Below, in pieces: positions 17,340 through 28,844 of a stretch of DNA of 64,000 nt. The notes under the pieces are model-generated. The model made no database searches, was not told the DNA's origin, and saw nothing but the letters and a program-made list of their open reading frames with translations. The position numbers and the translations under genes were made by a program. Origin of the DNA: Gammaproteobacteria bacterium (GTDB taxonomy: Bacteria; Pseudomonadota; Gammaproteobacteria; Magnimaribacterales; AG-339-G14); NCBI GenBank assembly GCA_003331625.1, contig QOPF01000003.1:1-64000 (forward strand), in the 5' to 3' direction. Position 1 is the first letter of the stretch. Each line of letters begins with the position of its first letter.

Positions 17340-20125
17340 CAATTTATTCTCTTTGAAATATTAAGATAAATATATCTTCCTAGAGGGTCATAATATGAAG
17401 GATAAGTATTTGCATTTCCGGGAACATAATTAATAGATTTTCCATTAAGAGGAGGATTTTTATCTAAAATATTATTCATACCAAAAGAAAAATTTATATC
17501 TCTAACTAGATCAATTGAAAAATTCATATCTAAATAATTATAACTGCCAAAATTTACGGGATTTATTGAATTGGTATCTTTTACGCTATCTATATACCGC
17601 ACAGATAAACTTGAAGATGCATCAAAAGAAGAAATTCTATATAAGAAATTTAAAGAGAAGATATTTTGTATTTCAGGAGATGGTAGACCACAGTTATTTT
17701 CATAATTTCCTTTACAATTTTCTACAGGTAAAGATGATCTTAGCTGCACATCATTTTTAACCAAGAAAGAGAAAAAATTGTTAATTCTCAATTCGCCAAA
17801 ATCAAGTAGAAAACTTTTTACGATATTAAAATCTATTCCTGAAATTTTTTGACTAGCTACATTTAAAAGGGGTGACGCTATTTTTCCAGTGCCTTCATAA
17901 AAAGTTCCCGTTGTAGGATTTCTTTCTATTAAATTACAAAAGTAAGATTCTCCGGTTTCTAGACACCTATTTAGGATAAAAGACGCATCTGCTGATCCAA
18001 TCTTGTCTTTTAGGGAAATAGAATAAAAATCTATTTCTAAATCAATGTCATCAGAATAAAAAAAGCTCAGACTATTTGTAATTGCAGTCTCAGGACGTAA
18101 ATTTAAATTTCCGCCTATTAATGAATTTATTTGATCTTCAGTGTTTGAAATATTTCCATATAAAGCATCGCTAACTCCGGTTCTGCTGCATTCAATTTTA
18201 GAGTTGATAGGGTTACTACCGGAGCAAGGATCTACATCTAGAAAAGTTTGATTAACTTTTGAAGGGCTATATAGATCACTTATGTCAGGCATTCTTATAG
18301 CTTTTTGTTGAGAAAATTTTAATGTAAATTTATTTTTTAAAGTTTGAACTATGCCAAAATCATAGCTCAGAGCATTTTTTCCTAGAGAATAGTCAGAATA
18401 TCTAAGACTAAAATTTAAACTTGTGTTGGTTTCAAAGGGTAAATATAGCTCAGTAAATAACTCCTTTACTTGCAAATCTCCATATAAACTTGTTTGGGGA
18501 TATTGTTGTCCTGCACCGTCAGAAAAATCTTCAGCACTTTTCTTCAGCGCTAACTGCCTATATTCAATTCCGAAAGCTGTATCTAGAGTTGGTAAAACTT
18601 TATTATTAATGTCGAAAGATTTTGATGAAACAAATCTTAGTTGATTTTCAGATAATTCGGCATCTACATTTAAATTAATAGAGATATAATTTAAAGCTTC
18701 TTTTGTGACGCCTAATGATGAGAGGTTTTTTAACTTACCATCGCTGGTAGAGAAAATATTCCAAGGCTTACACTCACCTCCTGAAATACAAGAGGGATTC
18801 AAAGAAGTTCCAGATATCTTCAACGCATTAATTGCTCTTGATTTAGAAATATCATTCAAATAAGTAAAATCCGCAGTTGTCCTAGAATTTTGCAAGCTTA
18901 TGTTATAAAACCAATCATTAGATATTTCTCCTTCAGCATCAAATACAAATCTATCAGTAGTATGTTTAAAGCTTTGCTGTCTTGGACTTCCTTCAATATT
19001 TCGTCTACTAATATAAAGTGGAACAATATCGGATGAAGACAAACCATTAGATGCACATATTGTTTGAAATTGCTGATCAGACAAAAAAGGGTTACTGCAA
19101 GGAAGATCGACAGATAATCTAAAAACTCCAGAGTAATCTAATTGGCCAGTTGTCTTATTAGAGGATTTAAAATAATCAATGTTAAAAGTATGGTTTTCTA
19201 GGTTTTCAAAAGTAAAAAGTATCCCAATATCATTTTTCTTATCTGGACGAAGTAAATGGTTTTTTGAAGCAAAATTGTATCTTGTTGTGCCTTCAATAAA
19301 TTCATTATTCTGTACATAAAAATTCTTACCGCCTATCTTATTTTCACTAAACTTCCCTTCCGGAGAAGTACTTGAACCCCGACAAGTATTATTACCACTT
19401 AAGGCGCAAACACTTATGTCTCTCTGAGACCAATTTACTTCATCGACAGATCTATAATTAAAGTAAGAAGTTAGATAAATATCTGGAGAGATTTCAAACC
19501 CTAAAGTAAGTTGTAATGAATTTTTATGTCCGTCAGAAACTGAATTTGGAGATAAATTAAAATTATTTGACGTATGAATAGATCTTAAATTTGCATCATT
19601 ATTTTTATGATTATAAAAAGAATGATAATAACTAAGATTGATGCCTGAAAATTTTCTATCTAATTGAAAATTTATAACTCCTCCGATTGCATCTGAGCCA
19701 TAAATCGTAGATTTTCCTCCTGTAAGTACATCTACTTTTTTAATTAAAGATAGAGGAATTTGACTTAAATCTTGTTCAGAAGTTCCGCTCATAGGCGTTC
19801 CAGGAGAAAGTCTTTTCCCATTCATCAAGATTAAAGTTCTACTACCTCCCAAGCCTCTTAAACTTACTGATGCTGTTCCTGAAGCTTTATTTGAGTGAAA
19901 TGAAGAATTGCTGGGATTAATTTGTGGTAAGTGACTTAAAAAGTTTTCTAGATGAAGCGTGCCTCTTTTTTTTAAATCATTCTGGTCAAAAGAATATATG
20001 GGGTTTGCTATTTTTACTGAAGAACTTTTTAACAAACTACCAGTGACATATACATCTTCTAAAACAATATCATCAAGATATCCATACGAGGAAAATAGAA
20101 AAATGATTAATACTGAAAATCTCAT
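17339..20125 (-). CDS. TonB-dependent outer-membrane receptor
   Basis: 928 residues with signal peptide (about 1-17), a TonB-box-like region near DIVLEDVYVTGS, a plug domain (about 45-165, with SVSLRGLGGSRTLILMNGKR and YGSDAIGGVINF) and a long 22-strand-type beta-barrel ending in an aromatic-rich C-terminus. This is the architecture of the OMR/CirA-like receptors abundant in marine oligotrophs. Several paired cysteines in predicted extracellular loops could form disulfides. It leads directly into oppA-oppB-oppC, so the likely cargo is a peptide or peptide-like compound too large for porins. The substrate is inferred only from context. Confidence 0.9.
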   Translation of the reverse strand: MRFSVLIIFLFSSYGYLDDIVLEDVYVTGSLLKSSSVKIANPIYSFDQNDLKKRGTLHLENFLSHLPQINPSNSSFHSNKASGTASVSLRGLGGSRTLILMNGKRLSPGTPMSGTSEQDLSQIPLSLIKKVDVLTGGKSTIYGSDAIGGVINFQLDRKFSGINLSYYHSFYNHKNNDANLRSIHTSNNFNLSPNSVSDGHKNSLQLTLGFEISPDIYLTSYFNYRSVDEVNWSQRDISVCALSGNNTCRGSSTSPEGKFSENKIGGKNFYVQNNEFIEGTTRYNFASKNHLLRPDKKNDIGILFTFENLENHTFNIDYFKSSNKTTGQLDYSGVFRLSVDLPCSNPFLSDQQFQTICASNGLSSSDIVPLYISRRNIEGSPRQQSFKHTTDRFVFDAEGEISNDWFYNISLQNSRTTADFTYLNDISKSRAINALKISGTSLNPSCISGGECKPWNIFSTSDGKLKNLSSLGVTKEALNYISINLNVDAELSENQLRFVSSKSFDINNKVLPTLDTAFGIEYRQLALKKSAEDFSDGAGQQYPQTSLYGDLQVKELFTELYLPFETNTSLNFSLRYSDYSLGKNALSYDFGIVQTLKNKFTLKFSQQKAIRMPDISDLYSPSKVNQTFLDVDPCSGSNPINSKIECSRTGVSDALYGNISNTEDQINSLIGGNLNLRPETAITNSLSFFYSDDIDLEIDFYSISLKDKIGSADASFILNRCLETGESYFCNLIERNPTTGTFYEGTGKIASPLLNVASQKISGIDFNIVKSFLLDFGELRINNFFSFLVKNDVQLRSSLPVENCKGNYENNCGLPSPEIQNIFSLNFLYRISSFDASSSLSVRYIDSVKDTNSINPVNFGSYNYLDMNFSIDLVRDINFSFGMNNILDKNPPLNGKSINYVPGNANTYPSYYDPLGRYIYLNISKRIN

Positions 20126-20143
20126 GGAAGAACATGATTATAT

Positions 20144-20172
20144 TTGATTTAAATAACGATAAAAAATATTTT
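20144..20172 (+). promoter_or_regulatory. Candidate sigma70 promoter of fabI
   Basis: TTGATT (20144-20149), 17 bases, TATTTT (20167-20172) in the divergent gap between the TonB receptor and fabI. Placement 28 bases before the fabI ATG is suitable. AT-rich background makes chance matches common. Confidence 0.35.
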
Positions 20173-20199
20173 TTTCATTTGAAATGATAAAATTAAATA

Positions 20200-20994
20200 A
20201 TGTCTTTTCTTAAAGGAAAAAAATTTCTCATAGTTGGAGTAGCAAATAAGTTTTCCATTGCTTCAGGTATTGCCAAAGCTATGTCAGATCAAGGGGCAGA
20301 ACTTTATTTGTCTTACCAAAATGAACGGCTACTAAAAAAAGTAATGCAGGTGGGCGATCCATTGGGATGTAAAAATTATTTTGAATGCGATGTAAGTAAC
20401 GATAATTCCATAGACCTTCTTATCAGTGATATTGAAAATAAATGGGGATGTTTAGATGGGATTGTTCATGCTGTGGGTTTTGCTCCAGCAAATGAATTAG
20501 ATGGTAATTTTGTTGATGTAGCAACAAGAGAAGGCTTTAAAATAGCGCATGATATAAGCGTTTATAGTTTTACAGCTTTAGCACAAAGAGCAAAAAAACT
20601 AATGCTAAATAGAAATGCTGCTCTTCTTACATTGTCTTATCTTGGATCACAGAGAACACTTCCTAACTATAACGTCATGGGAATAGCAAAAGCTGCTTTG
20701 GAGTCATCTACAAGGTACTTAGCGAATAGCATGGGTGTTGATCAAATTAGGGTAAATGCAATTTCTGCTGGCCCTGTAAAAACTCTAGCGGCCTCCGGAG
20801 TAAAGAGTTTTAAAAAAATGCTTTCATATAATGCATCTAGAGCACCGCTTAAAAGAAATATTACTACAGAAGAAGTTGGAAATGCTGCAGCTTTTTTATG
20901 TTCAGATCTTGCAAGTGGTATAACAGGAGAAATTTTATACGTTGATGCAGGATTTAATATAACTGCAATGGGTGACTTATCTGAGGTTAATTAA
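20200..20994 (+). CDS. fabI: Enoyl-[acyl-carrier-protein] reductase (NADH)
   Basis: 264 residues of the divergent SDR family FabI. The NAD-binding motif is [13 protein letters not shown] (residues 13-25), and catalytic residues Y147, Y157 and K164 are in register with E. coli Y146, Y156 and K163. It catalyses the last reduction of each fatty acid elongation cycle and is the family targeted by triclosan. It is divergent from the TonB receptor and converges on ppiD with an eight-base overlap, so no terminator separates them. Start ATG 20200 has no clear Shine-Dalgarno. Confidence 0.95.
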   Translation: MSFLKGKKFLIVGVANKFSIASGIAKAMSDQGAELYLSYQNERLLKKVMQVGDPLGCKNYFECDVSNDNSIDLLISDIENKWGCLDGIVHAVGFAPANELDGNFVDVATREGFKIAHDISVYSFTALAQRAKKLMLNRNAALLTLSYLGSQRTLPNYNVMGIAKAALESSTRYLANSMGVDQIRVNAISAGPVKTLAASGVKSFKKMLSYNASRAPLKRNITTEEVGNAAAFLCSDLASGITGEILYVDAGFNITAMGDLSEVN

Positions 20995-22783
20995 TATAAG
21001 CCTTTTCTTCTAATTCTTTAAAAATTGTATCTAGATAGACTCTGCTATTTAAAGTTTTCAAAGATTCTTTAGCTGAATTAATTTCATCTCTCTTTGCAAG
21101 ATTAGTAGAGTTTTTTACCTTAGTTAGTTTAACTACATATATGTCACCATTATCCTGAGTGGAAACAAAAATTGGCTTAACTAAATCAATTGAAAATAAG
21201 TCTGTTAATAGATTATTAGGAAGTAAACTACTATCTCTTTTAATTAACGAATAAGAATTAAACTCTGAAAGATCATTGTTTTGAGCTTTAATTTCATATG
21301 TAGCGGATTTCTCAAGAATAGATTTTCTAGCCTTCTCTAGCTGTAAGATTTCTTTAATTTCTTGGGTAGCCTCTGCTTGAGATAATAAAGACTCTTCTTG
21401 TATCTCTTTTAATTCAAATAGCAAGAAAGAACCGTTTTCATTCTCATAAGGACCAAAAAACTGATCACCCGTATCAGTTTGACTAAATATTTCATTAGAG
21501 ACATTAAAAGATTTAAGGTTATTCGGAAGATTATTTTCACTAATTAGTTCAGTTGATTTAATTGAAAAAGAAAAGTCTGAGAATAATTTATCCAAGCTTT
21601 CGCCAAAATAATTATCTTCAATTTCAATTAAAGATTGATTTAATCTTTCTGAAGATTTAGTTAATATAATTTGATTTTTAATATCTTCTTTTGAAAAAAT
21701 TTGTTCATTCTTTTCAGTTATTTTAAGTATATGAAGTGAATTACTCATCTCAATAACTTCTGATACTTCATTAACTTGTAAATTAATAATTTCCGATTCA
21801 AATTCTTCAGGAAGAATTGAGCCATCTGTATAGCCTAGATCTCCACCATTCGTACTACTTCCAAAATCATCAGAGAATTCTTCGGCTAGTTTTTCAAATG
21901 CAACATCTTTAGTTTTCTCTAGAATTGATGATGCAATTAAAAATTTCTCATTTTTTTCTTCCTCATTACTAAAACTTAATTGAATGTGACTAACTCTGGT
22001 TTGAGAATTTTCAGTCCCATTTTCTAAAAAGGTCATTTCCTCTAGAACCTCTTCTTCGCTTACTTGAATATCCTTTTTAAATAATTCATCCGTCAAAACT
22101 ATATAGTTTAAGGAAACTTTCTTCGGGTCAATAAATCTAAATTGATTTTGCTGGTAGAAGTTTAAAATATCTGTTTCGGGAATAGCTTCTTCTTTAGAAA
22201 TCTTTTCTAAATCTAGTTTTATAAAACTTAAAGACCTTTGCTGATTTGTTGCCCTTATAAATTTCAATGCGTCTGTTTCAAGAGAAAATTCTGATCGGGA
22301 AATAAAATCGCTTAAGTTATTAGCAAGATACTTTGATTTAACTAAATTTCTATAATCATTTATTGTGAACCCCAATCTAGCCATATACCCTGAAAATAAA
22401 GCTGTATCAAATTCTCCATTTATAACAAATGATGAATCACTGGCTATTAACTTATTTAAAAATTCTTCTGATAAGTCCATATTTAATTCTGTGGCTCTTT
22501 GAAAAAGTAATTCTTTAGAAATGATTGAATTTCTAGTGATTTCATTAATTATTTCCTCCGATACATCGCTATCAGAAAACATAGAAGAGAGCCTACTGAA
22601 TTCTAGGTTAAATTCACCAAAAGAAATATCCTTTGAGTTTACCTTCATCGCTGATGAAGAAGGAGCTGAAGGATCAGTTAAAAAGCCGCCAAAAGTAGCA
22701 ACTAGTCCAAATATTAGAATAGCTACAATTATGGATGATCCTGTAGAAGAAAGTCCTGTTCTTATATTTTGAAGAGCTGACAT
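20987..22783 (-). CDS. ppiD: Periplasmic folding chaperone, PpiD-type peptidyl-prolyl isomerase
   Basis: 598 residues. A cytoplasmic N-terminal tail, one transmembrane helix (about 15-35), a SurA-N-like chaperone region and a parvulin domain (roughly 255-355, with RVSHIQLSF and [11 protein letters not shown]) followed by a second degenerate parvulin-like region. PpiD sits at the Sec translocon and assists newly exported outer-membrane proteins; a receptor-rich cell would need this. It follows hupB as in E. coli (clpP-clpX-lon-hupB-ppiD). A terminator hairpin between hupB and ppiD implies partial read-through or a separate promoter. It overlaps fabI at the 3' end. Confidence 0.92.
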   Translation of the reverse strand: MSALQNIRTGLSSTGSSIIVAILIFGLVATFGGFLTDPSAPSSSAMKVNSKDISFGEFNLEFSRLSSMFSDSDVSEEIINEITRNSIISKELLFQRATELNMDLSEEFLNKLIASDSSFVINGEFDTALFSGYMARLGFTINDYRNLVKSKYLANNLSDFISRSEFSLETDALKFIRATNQQRSLSFIKLDLEKISKEEAIPETDILNFYQQNQFRFIDPKKVSLNYIVLTDELFKKDIQVSEEEVLEEMTFLENGTENSQTRVSHIQLSFSNEEEKNEKFLIASSILEKTKDVAFEKLAEEFSDDFGSSTNGGDLGYTDGSILPEEFESEIINLQVNEVSEVIEMSNSLHILKITEKNEQIFSKEDIKNQIILTKSSERLNQSLIEIEDNYFGESLDKLFSDFSFSIKSTELISENNLPNNLKSFNVSNEIFSQTDTGDQFFGPYENENGSFLLFELKEIQEESLLSQAEATQEIKEILQLEKARKSILEKSATYEIKAQNNDLSEFNSYSLIKRDSSLLPNNLLTDLFSIDLVKPIFVSTQDNGDIYVVKLTKVKNSTNLAKRDEINSAKESLKTLNSRVYLDTIFKELEEKAYIN

Positions 22784-22795
22784 ATTGTAATTATA

Positions 22796-22832
22796 AAATA
22801 AAAACGCGCCCTATAAGTATAGAGCGCGTTTT
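22796..22832 (-). terminator. Rho-independent terminator downstream of hupB
   Basis: An imperfect hairpin: AAAACGCGC (22801-22809) pairs with GCGCGTTTT (22824-22832), one C-A mismatch, then CTAT/ATAG around an AAGT loop. On the minus strand it is followed by TTTTTATTTT. It lies 11 bases after the hupB stop and 18 bases before ppiD, so it should isolate the abundant hupB message from ppiD. Confidence 0.85.
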
Positions 22833-22842
22833 AAAAAAAAGT

Positions 22843-23112
22843 TTATAAGCTGTCTTTAAGACTTTTACCAGCTTTAAAGCCTACGCCTTTGGAAGCTGCT
22901 ATCTGAATAGTTTCTCCAGTTGCAGGATTTCTTCCCATTCTTGCTGCTCTTTCTCTTACATTAAAAGTTCCAAATCCAACAAGTGCAACAGAATCTCCTG
23001 TGCTCAAAGCTCCTGAAATTGAATCAAGCACAGCATCTAATGTTCTGCTGGCTTCTGCTTTTGAAGTGTCAGTTGCATTAGCAACTGATTCTATTAGTTC
23101 GGCTTTATTCAC
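22843..23112 (-). CDS. hupB: HU family DNA-binding protein (beta-type)
   Basis: 89 residues, full length for HU. The helical N-terminus [11 protein letters not shown], the GFGTF motif and the arm sequence MGRNPATGE, with the DNA-intercalating proline, are textbook. HU bends and compacts DNA and tunes many promoters. It starts with GTG preceded by AGGAGAG, a strong Shine-Dalgarno. Placement between lon and ppiD is the gammaproteobacterial hupB position. It has its own promoter in the 113-base gap to lon and its own terminator. Confidence 0.97.
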   Translation of the reverse strand: MNKAELIESVANATDTSKAEASRTLDAVLDSISGALSTGDSVALVGFGTFNVRERAARMGRNPATGETIQIAASKGVGFKAGKSLKDSL

Positions 23113-23132
23113 TATTCTCTCTCCTAAATAAA

Positions 23133-23197
23133 GTAGTTAAAATCTTTAGACATAATGTCAATAAGCTGATTTAGACATGTAGATATATATCTGTCAA
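23133..23197 (-). promoter_or_regulatory. hupB promoter region with two consensus -35 boxes
   Basis: On the minus strand a perfect TTGACA (23192-23197) is followed after exactly 17 bases by CTAAAT (23169-23174). A second perfect TTGACA (23156-23161) lies downstream, with only weak -10 candidates (TAACTA or AACTAC near 23133-23139). Tandem promoters are known for hupB in E. coli, which fits. The leader ends in an AGGAGAG ribosome site before the GTG start. Confidence 0.6.
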
Positions 23198-23225
23198 GCA
23201 GGTTTTTGAGGCTGAAACACCTTTT

Positions 23226-25610
23226 TTAATGGGTTTCAAGCTTATCTTTTCTAGATTTTTTTCTTGTAGAAGATTTGGATGAATTTTCAGACTTATCGTC
23301 CCATGATTTAGGTTTTTCAGTAAGAACTAGCTCAAAAACTTCGTCTATCCATTTAACTGGACGAATTTCTAATTTAGATTTTATCTTATCTGGAATCTCT
23401 CTTAAGTCTCCAACGTTACCTTCTGGTATTAAGACGGTTTTAATTCCTCCTCTTTTAGCAGCAAGTAACTTTTCTTTTAGGCCTCCAATCTTTAAAACTT
23501 CGCCTCTCAAAGTAATTTCTCCTGTCATCGCTACGTCAGCTCTAACTGGTATCTCTGATAAAACTGATGCAACTGCAGTGCACATTCCTATTCCAGCGCT
23601 AGGACCATCTTTAGGAGTTGCTCCTTCAGGCACGTGAATATGAAGATCTCTTAATTCATGAAAATCAGGATTTATACCCAGAGATTCAGCTCTTGCTCTA
23701 ATTACGGATATTGCTGCTTGAATAGACTCTTGCATAACCTCTCCCAATTTACCGGTTTTGATTATTTTTCCTTTCCCTTTAAACGCAGAAGCTTCAATAG
23801 TTAGAAGTTCGCCGCCTACTTGGGTCCAAGCTAATCCTGTTACTTGACCTATTCTGTCTTTATCTTTAGCTTCACCATAATCATATTTTTTTACACCAAG
23901 GATATCTTCAAGAATCTTTGGAGATACTTTTATTAATTTTTTTGTCTTTAAATCAGCAATTTTCTTTATAGTCTTTCTACAGATTTTTGCTATTTCACGT
24001 TCTAATGATCTAACCCCTGCTTCTCTCGTATAATATCTAATTACATCCAGAATAGAATTGTCAGAAATACTTATTTCTTTCTCATCTAAACCATTATTCT
24101 TAAGTTGTTTTTTTACCAAGTAATCCTTAGCAATGCTTAGTTTTTCATCCTCTGTGTATCCAGGTAGTCTAATTATTTCCATTCTGTCTAACAATGGAGC
24201 TGGGATATCCAATGAGTTTGCGGTACAAACGAACATTACATCTGATAAGTCATAATCTACTTCTAAATAATGATCATTAAATGTGTGATTTTGTTCTGGA
24301 TCTAAAACCTCGAGAAGTGCAGAAGATGGATCTCCTCTATAATCCATTCCCATTTTATCTATTTCATCTAAAAGAAATAAAGGGTTTTTTACTCCAACTT
24401 TTGACATTTTTTGAAGAATTTTTCCTGGCATTGATCCAATGTATGTTCTTCTGTGACCTCTAATTTCTGCCTCATCTCTTACACCTCCAAGAGATACTCT
24501 AGTGAATTTTCTTCCTGTAGCTCTGGCAATTGATTCGCCTAAAGAGGTTTTTCCAACACCTGGAGGTCCTACTAAGCATAAAACCGGTCCTTTTAGTTTT
24601 GAGACTCTTTTTTGAACTGCAAGATATTCTAAGATCCTTTCTTTGACTTCTTCTAAACCATGATGATCGGTCTCTAAGACTTTACTTGCATTTTCTATAC
24701 TCTTTTGAATTTTTGATTTCTTTTTCCAAGGAATACTTGTCATCCAATCTATATAGCCTCTAACTACTGAAGCTTCAGCTGACATTGGAGGCATCAATTT
24801 AAATTTGTTTAACTCTGTATTTACTTTTTCTTCAGCATCTTTGGGCATTCCTGAATCAGCTATTTTTTTCTCGAGAATCTCTACTTCGTCATCAAGATCT
24901 TCTCCCTCGCCCATTTCTTTTTTTAGTGCCTTCATTTGCTCACTTAAGTAATACTCTTTTTGGCTTTTTTCCATCTGTTTTTTAACTCTATTCCTGATTT
25001 TCTTTTCCATTTGTGTTAAATCTAATTGAGTTTCTAATAAGTTGACTAAATTTTTTGATCTTTCTTCAAGATCAAGTTCTTCCAAAAGGATTTGTCTATC
25101 AGCAATTGATATTGATAGATGTCCAACTAATGTATCTATTAATTTCTCTAGTCTTTCGACGGATCTAACTTGATTTGCAATTTCTGCTCTGATTTTTTGG
25201 GAGCTTTTAGAGAGTTCTCTAAACTGCGATTGCAAAGTATTTACATAACTTTTCTTTAAATCTTCGTCCATTTCAGAATCTTCAAGAATATCTACTTCTG
25301 CTTCTAAAATATCTTTTTTTGAAACCAACTCTTGAAGTCTTGCTCTTTTAATACCCTCAACAAGAACTTTGTATGTACCATCCGGTAATTTTATAAGTTG
25401 TAAGATAGTTGAAACGGTGCCTATTTCGTATAAATCTTTTTTTTCTGGATTTTCAGTATTTGCTTCTCTCTGAGCTATCAACATAACTGATTTGTCATCT
25501 GACATAGCTTTTTGCAAAGAGTTGATAGAAGTATCTCTACCGACAAATAATGGAGTTACAACTCCTGGAAAAATAACTACATCTCTAAGTGGAACTAATG
25601 GAATATTCAT
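23226..25610 (-). CDS. lon: Lon ATP-dependent protease
   Basis: 794 residues: N-terminal substrate-binding LAN domain (starting [15 protein letters not shown]), a coiled-coil middle, AAA+ module with Walker [13 protein letters not shown] and Walker [12 protein letters not shown], and the C-terminal serine-lysine protease domain with catalytic S671 (in DGPSAGIGM) and K714, spaced 43 residues as in E. coli S679/K722. It degrades misfolded and regulatory proteins. An acidic and lysine/serine-rich tail follows. The ATG at 25610 has an AGAGG ribosome site. The gene is followed by the separately promoted hupB. Confidence 0.97.
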   Translation of the reverse strand: MNIPLVPLRDVVIFPGVVTPLFVGRDTSINSLQKAMSDDKSVMLIAQREANTENPEKKDLYEIGTVSTILQLIKLPDGTYKVLVEGIKRARLQELVSKKDILEAEVDILEDSEMDEDLKKSYVNTLQSQFRELSKSSQKIRAEIANQVRSVERLEKLIDTLVGHLSISIADRQILLEELDLEERSKNLVNLLETQLDLTQMEKKIRNRVKKQMEKSQKEYYLSEQMKALKKEMGEGEDLDDEVEILEKKIADSGMPKDAEEKVNTELNKFKLMPPMSAEASVVRGYIDWMTSIPWKKKSKIQKSIENASKVLETDHHGLEEVKERILEYLAVQKRVSKLKGPVLCLVGPPGVGKTSLGESIARATGRKFTRVSLGGVRDEAEIRGHRRTYIGSMPGKILQKMSKVGVKNPLFLLDEIDKMGMDYRGDPSSALLEVLDPEQNHTFNDHYLEVDYDLSDVMFVCTANSLDIPAPLLDRMEIIRLPGYTEDEKLSIAKDYLVKKQLKNNGLDEKEISISDNSILDVIRYYTREAGVRSLEREIAKICRKTIKKIADLKTKKLIKVSPKILEDILGVKKYDYGEAKDKDRIGQVTGLAWTQVGGELLTIEASAFKGKGKIIKTGKLGEVMQESIQAAISVIRARAESLGINPDFHELRDLHIHVPEGATPKDGPSAGIGMCTAVASVLSEIPVRADVAMTGEITLRGEVLKIGGLKEKLLAAKRGGIKTVLIPEGNVGDLREIPDKIKSKLEIRPVKWIDEVFELVLTEKPKSWDDKSENSSKSSTRKKSRKDKLETH

Positions 25611-25654
25611 AATTACCTCTAAATTTATATGAGGACTTCATTAAAAAAAACAAG

Positions 25655-26917
25655 TTAATGAGATTTTTTTGAGTCTAACTCTGTTTTGTATACCAAAAGC
25701 GGATTAGAATCACCTTTAATAGAGGAGCCATCTAAAACCACTTTTTCTAGATTTTCCAGGGAAGGTATTTCGTACATCGTATCTAAAAGAGAATTTTCTA
25801 GAATTGATCTCAAACCCCTTGCTCCAGTTTTCATCTTAATAGCTAATTTTGCTATTTCGAGTAAAGCGTCGTCTCTAATATCTAGTTCCACATCTTCCAT
25901 CTCAAAAAGTTTCTTAAATTGTTTGGCTAAAGAGTTTTTTGGCTCAGTTAAAATTGTAATCAATGATTCTTCATCAAGCTCCTCTAAAGTTGCCATTACG
26001 GGTAATCTCCCAACAAATTCAGGAATAAGGCCGTATTTAATTAAATCTTCAGGCTGAGAATTTTTTATTACTTCAGAATCAAACCCTCTTGTCTTCTTAG
26101 AAACTGAAGCTTCAAAGCCCATTCCTCTCTCCTCCGATCTTGCTTTGATTATTTCTTCTAGACCCGAAAATGCTCCTCCACAAATAAATAATATATTTGA
26201 GGTATCGACCTGTAAAAATTCTTGTTGTGGATGCTTTCTTCCACCTTGAGGTGGAACAGAGGCCGTTGTGCCTTCTACTAATTTAAGAAGAGCTTGTTGT
26301 ACTCCTTCTCCAGATACATCTCTTGTTATAGATGGGTTATCAGATTTTCTAGAAATCTTATCTATTTCATCAATATAAACTATTCCTACTTGAGCCTTTT
26401 CAACATCATAGTCACATTTCTGTAAAAGCTTCTGGATTATATTTTCTACATCTTCTCCAACGTATCCGGCCTCAGTAAGGGTAGTCGCATCAGCAATTGT
26501 AAATGGAACGTCTAGAAGTCTTGCTAAGGTCTGTGCTAGAAGAGTTTTACCGCTACCAGTAGGTCCTAAAAGAAGAATATTACTTTTTCCTAATTCAACG
26601 TCATCAGATGATGTTTTAGAATTTTTAAGTTTTTTATAGTGGTTATATACAGCTACAGATAATGTCTTTTTTGCAGATTCCTGTCCAATAACGTAATCAT
26701 CTAAAATAGATTTTATTTCTTCCGGTATAGGGAGTTTGTCTTCTTCGACATCTTTAGGCGATTCTGCTAAATCTTCTTTAATAATATCATTACAAAGAGA
26801 AACACATTCATCACAAATATAAACAGATGGTCCTGCAATTAACTTTTTTACTTCAGATTGATTCTTTCCACAAAAAGAACAAAATAGTTTTTTATCAGCT
26901 TCCTGTTTCTCAGACAT
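25655..26917 (-). CDS. clpX: ATP-dependent Clp protease ATP-binding subunit ClpX
   Basis: 420 residues. The N-terminal zinc-binding domain shows two CxxC pairs (FCSFCG at about 12-17 and [10 protein letters not shown] at about 33-42), followed by the AAA+ domain with [12 protein letters not shown] and [12 protein letters not shown]. The pore-loop GYVGED and the IGF-type ClpP-binding loop region are in the expected order. ClpX unfolds tagged proteins and feeds them to ClpP, encoded two bases upstream. The tig-clpP-clpX-lon order is conserved. Confidence 0.97.
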   Translation of the reverse strand: MSEKQEADKKLFCSFCGKNQSEVKKLIAGPSVYICDECVSLCNDIIKEDLAESPKDVEEDKLPIPEEIKSILDDYVIGQESAKKTLSVAVYNHYKKLKNSKTSSDDVELGKSNILLLGPTGSGKTLLAQTLARLLDVPFTIADATTLTEAGYVGEDVENIIQKLLQKCDYDVEKAQVGIVYIDEIDKISRKSDNPSITRDVSGEGVQQALLKLVEGTTASVPPQGGRKHPQQEFLQVDTSNILFICGGAFSGLEEIIKARSEERGMGFEASVSKKTRGFDSEVIKNSQPEDLIKYGLIPEFVGRLPVMATLEELDEESLITILTEPKNSLAKQFKKLFEMEDVELDIRDDALLEIAKLAIKMKTGARGLRSILENSLLDTMYEIPSLENLEKVVLDGSSIKGDSNPLLVYKTELDSKKSH

Positions 26918-26919
26918 TT

Positions 26920-27522
26920 TTATTTTTCTCTTTTTTCTATTACCTTATCTATTAAACCATATTTAGCAGCTTCTTCGCCGCTCATAAAATTATCTCTTTC
27001 TGTGTCTTTTATAACTTGGTCGATTTTTTGTCCACTATGTAGAGACAGTATTTCATTCAATTTAGTTTTTATTTTTAAAATTTCTTGGGCATGTATCTCA
27101 ATATCTGTTGCTTGACCTTGGAATCCTCCAAGAGGCTGATGAATCATAACTCGTGAATTAGGAAGAGCAAACCTCTTGCCTTTCGTTCCTCCAGTTAAAA
27201 GAATTGCTCCCATACTTGAAGCTTGACCGATACACAAAGTGCTAATATCAGGTTTTATATAAGACATAGTATCGTAAATGGACATTCCTGATGTAACGGA
27301 GCCTCCAGGAGAATTAATGTATATGTTGATATCTTTTTCAGGATTTTCAGCTTCTAAAAAAAGAAGTTGAGCAACTATAAGATTTGCCATGTAGTCCTCT
27401 ATTGGACCTGTGATAAAAATTACTCTTTCCTTCAAAAGTCTTGAATATATGTCAAAGGCTCTTTCTCCTCTCGGAGTTTGCTCCACAACCATTGGAACTA
27501 ATTGATTTTTAATTTCACTCAT
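26920..27522 (-). CDS. clpP: ATP-dependent Clp protease proteolytic subunit
   Basis: 200 residues. The catalytic triad is visible: S103 in GQASSMGA, H128 in RVMIHQP and D177 in TERDNFMS. It assembles into a tetradecameric barrel partnered by ClpX. An extended N-terminus with [17 protein letters not shown] is standard. It sits nine bases after tig and two bases before clpX in one transcription unit. Confidence 0.97.
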   Translation of the reverse strand: MSEIKNQLVPMVVEQTPRGERAFDIYSRLLKERVIFITGPIEDYMANLIVAQLLFLEAENPEKDINIYINSPGGSVTSGMSIYDTMSYIKPDISTLCIGQASSMGAILLTGGTKGKRFALPNSRVMIHQPLGGFQGQATDIEIHAQEILKIKTKLNEILSLHSGQKIDQVIKDTERDNFMSGEEAAKYGLIDKVIEKREK

Positions 27523-27531
27523 AAATATAAT

Positions 27532-28827
27532 TTAACCCATTGAAACAACTTCTTCAAAACTTAACTCTTCTTCATCAATCTTTGATTTAATTTCTAAATA
27601 CTCTGCTACTTTATCTTCTAACACAAGAGACTCAACATTTTTTAGCTGTTCTTCATTACCATATATCCAATTGACATATTGATCAGGATCTTTAAAGGAC
27701 TTTGCTTTAGCTTCTACTTCTTTTTTTAAAGAATCACTGTCGACCTTGATATCATTTTCTTCAATTAATTTATTGATTAAGACTCCTAGTCTTACTCTTT
27801 TGAGTGCATTTTCTTTAAAACCATCTATGGGTAATTGTCCTTCTTCAAGTTTTTCATGATCCATACCCATTTGCTGAGCTGAGCTTTTTCTCAAATTATT
27901 AGCCTCTGCTATTATCATGCTATTAGGAATATCAATTTTATTTGAACTTTCAAAAGCATCGAAAATTCTTTGCTTCGTTTTAGATTTTAAATTCGCTTCT
28001 AAGTCATTTTGAAGTTGCTCTTTAATTTTTGTCTCAAATTCATCTTTAGTTTTAACTTCCATTCCAATGGATTTAAAAAATTCTTCATTTAATTCTGGCA
28101 TTACCATTTTAGAAACTTCTGTAACCGTAATATTAAAAATTACTTTTTTTCCTTTCAAATTTTCAGCTTGATAGTCTTCTGGGAAAGTTACTTCTATCTC
28201 TTTAAAATCATCTGCCTTCATTCCTACTATTTGATCTTCAAAACCCGGGATCATAGTATTTGAACCCAACTCAAGAGAATAATCCTTTGCTTCACCGCCA
28301 TCAAATTTCTCACCATCTAAAAAGCCTTCAAAATCAATTTTAACAAAATCTCCATCTTTGCTTATCTCATTTACCGGTTCAGCTTTTCCATATCTTTTTC
28401 TTACAAGATCAGTAGCTTTTTCGATATCTTTTTTGTCTAGTTTCGAAATTGGTTTTTTAAACGAAAGTGGTCCCATTTTTGTCAAAGAAAAATCTGGATA
28501 TACCTCATAGGAAACCTCAAATTTTATATCTTTTTTAAAATCAAAAGATTCTGGAGAAAAACTTGGCTGTCCAACGACAGGGATTTTTTCATCTGTAATT
28601 TTTTTATAAAAAAGATCGCCCATTTTATCCATAATTAGTCTTTGCGTAATTTGATCTCCATAATAATTTTCTATTACTTCTAGAGGAGCTTTTCCCTTTC
28701 TAAAACCTTTCAAATCTGATTTGGATTGTTGTTCTACAAGTCTTTTTTGAAAATCGTTTTTTAACTCATTTTTATCGATTTTAAGTTTTACTTTCTTTTC
28801 TAGATTATTTTTTTTTGTTCCAAACAT
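27532..28827 (-). CDS. tig: Trigger factor
   Basis: 431 residues, ribosome-associated chaperone and FKBP-type prolyl isomerase. The ribosome-binding loop is GFRKGKAP (about 41-48); the PPIase domain covers roughly 150-240 with GDFVKIDFEGFLDGEKFDGG; the rest is the SurA-like C-terminal chaperone domain. The first residues (MFGTKK) differ from the common form but align with the first beta-strand. AAGGAAG precedes the ATG. It heads the tig-clpP-clpX cluster and is the first coding gene downstream of the tRNA-His/Arg pair, on the same strand. Confidence 0.95.
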   Translation of the reverse strand: MFGTKKNNLEKKVKLKIDKNELKNDFQKRLVEQQSKSDLKGFRKGKAPLEVIENYYGDQITQRLIMDKMGDLFYKKITDEKIPVVGQPSFSPESFDFKKDIKFEVSYEVYPDFSLTKMGPLSFKKPISKLDKKDIEKATDLVRKRYGKAEPVNEISKDGDFVKIDFEGFLDGEKFDGGEAKDYSLELGSNTMIPGFEDQIVGMKADDFKEIEVTFPEDYQAENLKGKKVIFNITVTEVSKMVMPELNEEFFKSIGMEVKTKDEFETKIKEQLQNDLEANLKSKTKQRIFDAFESSNKIDIPNSMIIAEANNLRKSSAQQMGMDHEKLEEGQLPIDGFKENALKRVRLGVLINKLIEENDIKVDSDSLKKEVEAKAKSFKDPDQYVNWIYGNEEQLKNVESLVLEDKVAEYLEIKSKIDEEELSFEEVVSMG

Positions 28828-28844
28828 ATCTTCCTTCTAATAAT

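Noticed and set aside
25686-26057. 123-residue plus-strand frame opposite clpX
   Set aside because: Shadow of a conserved gene; no ribosome site and low-complexity serine-rich translation.
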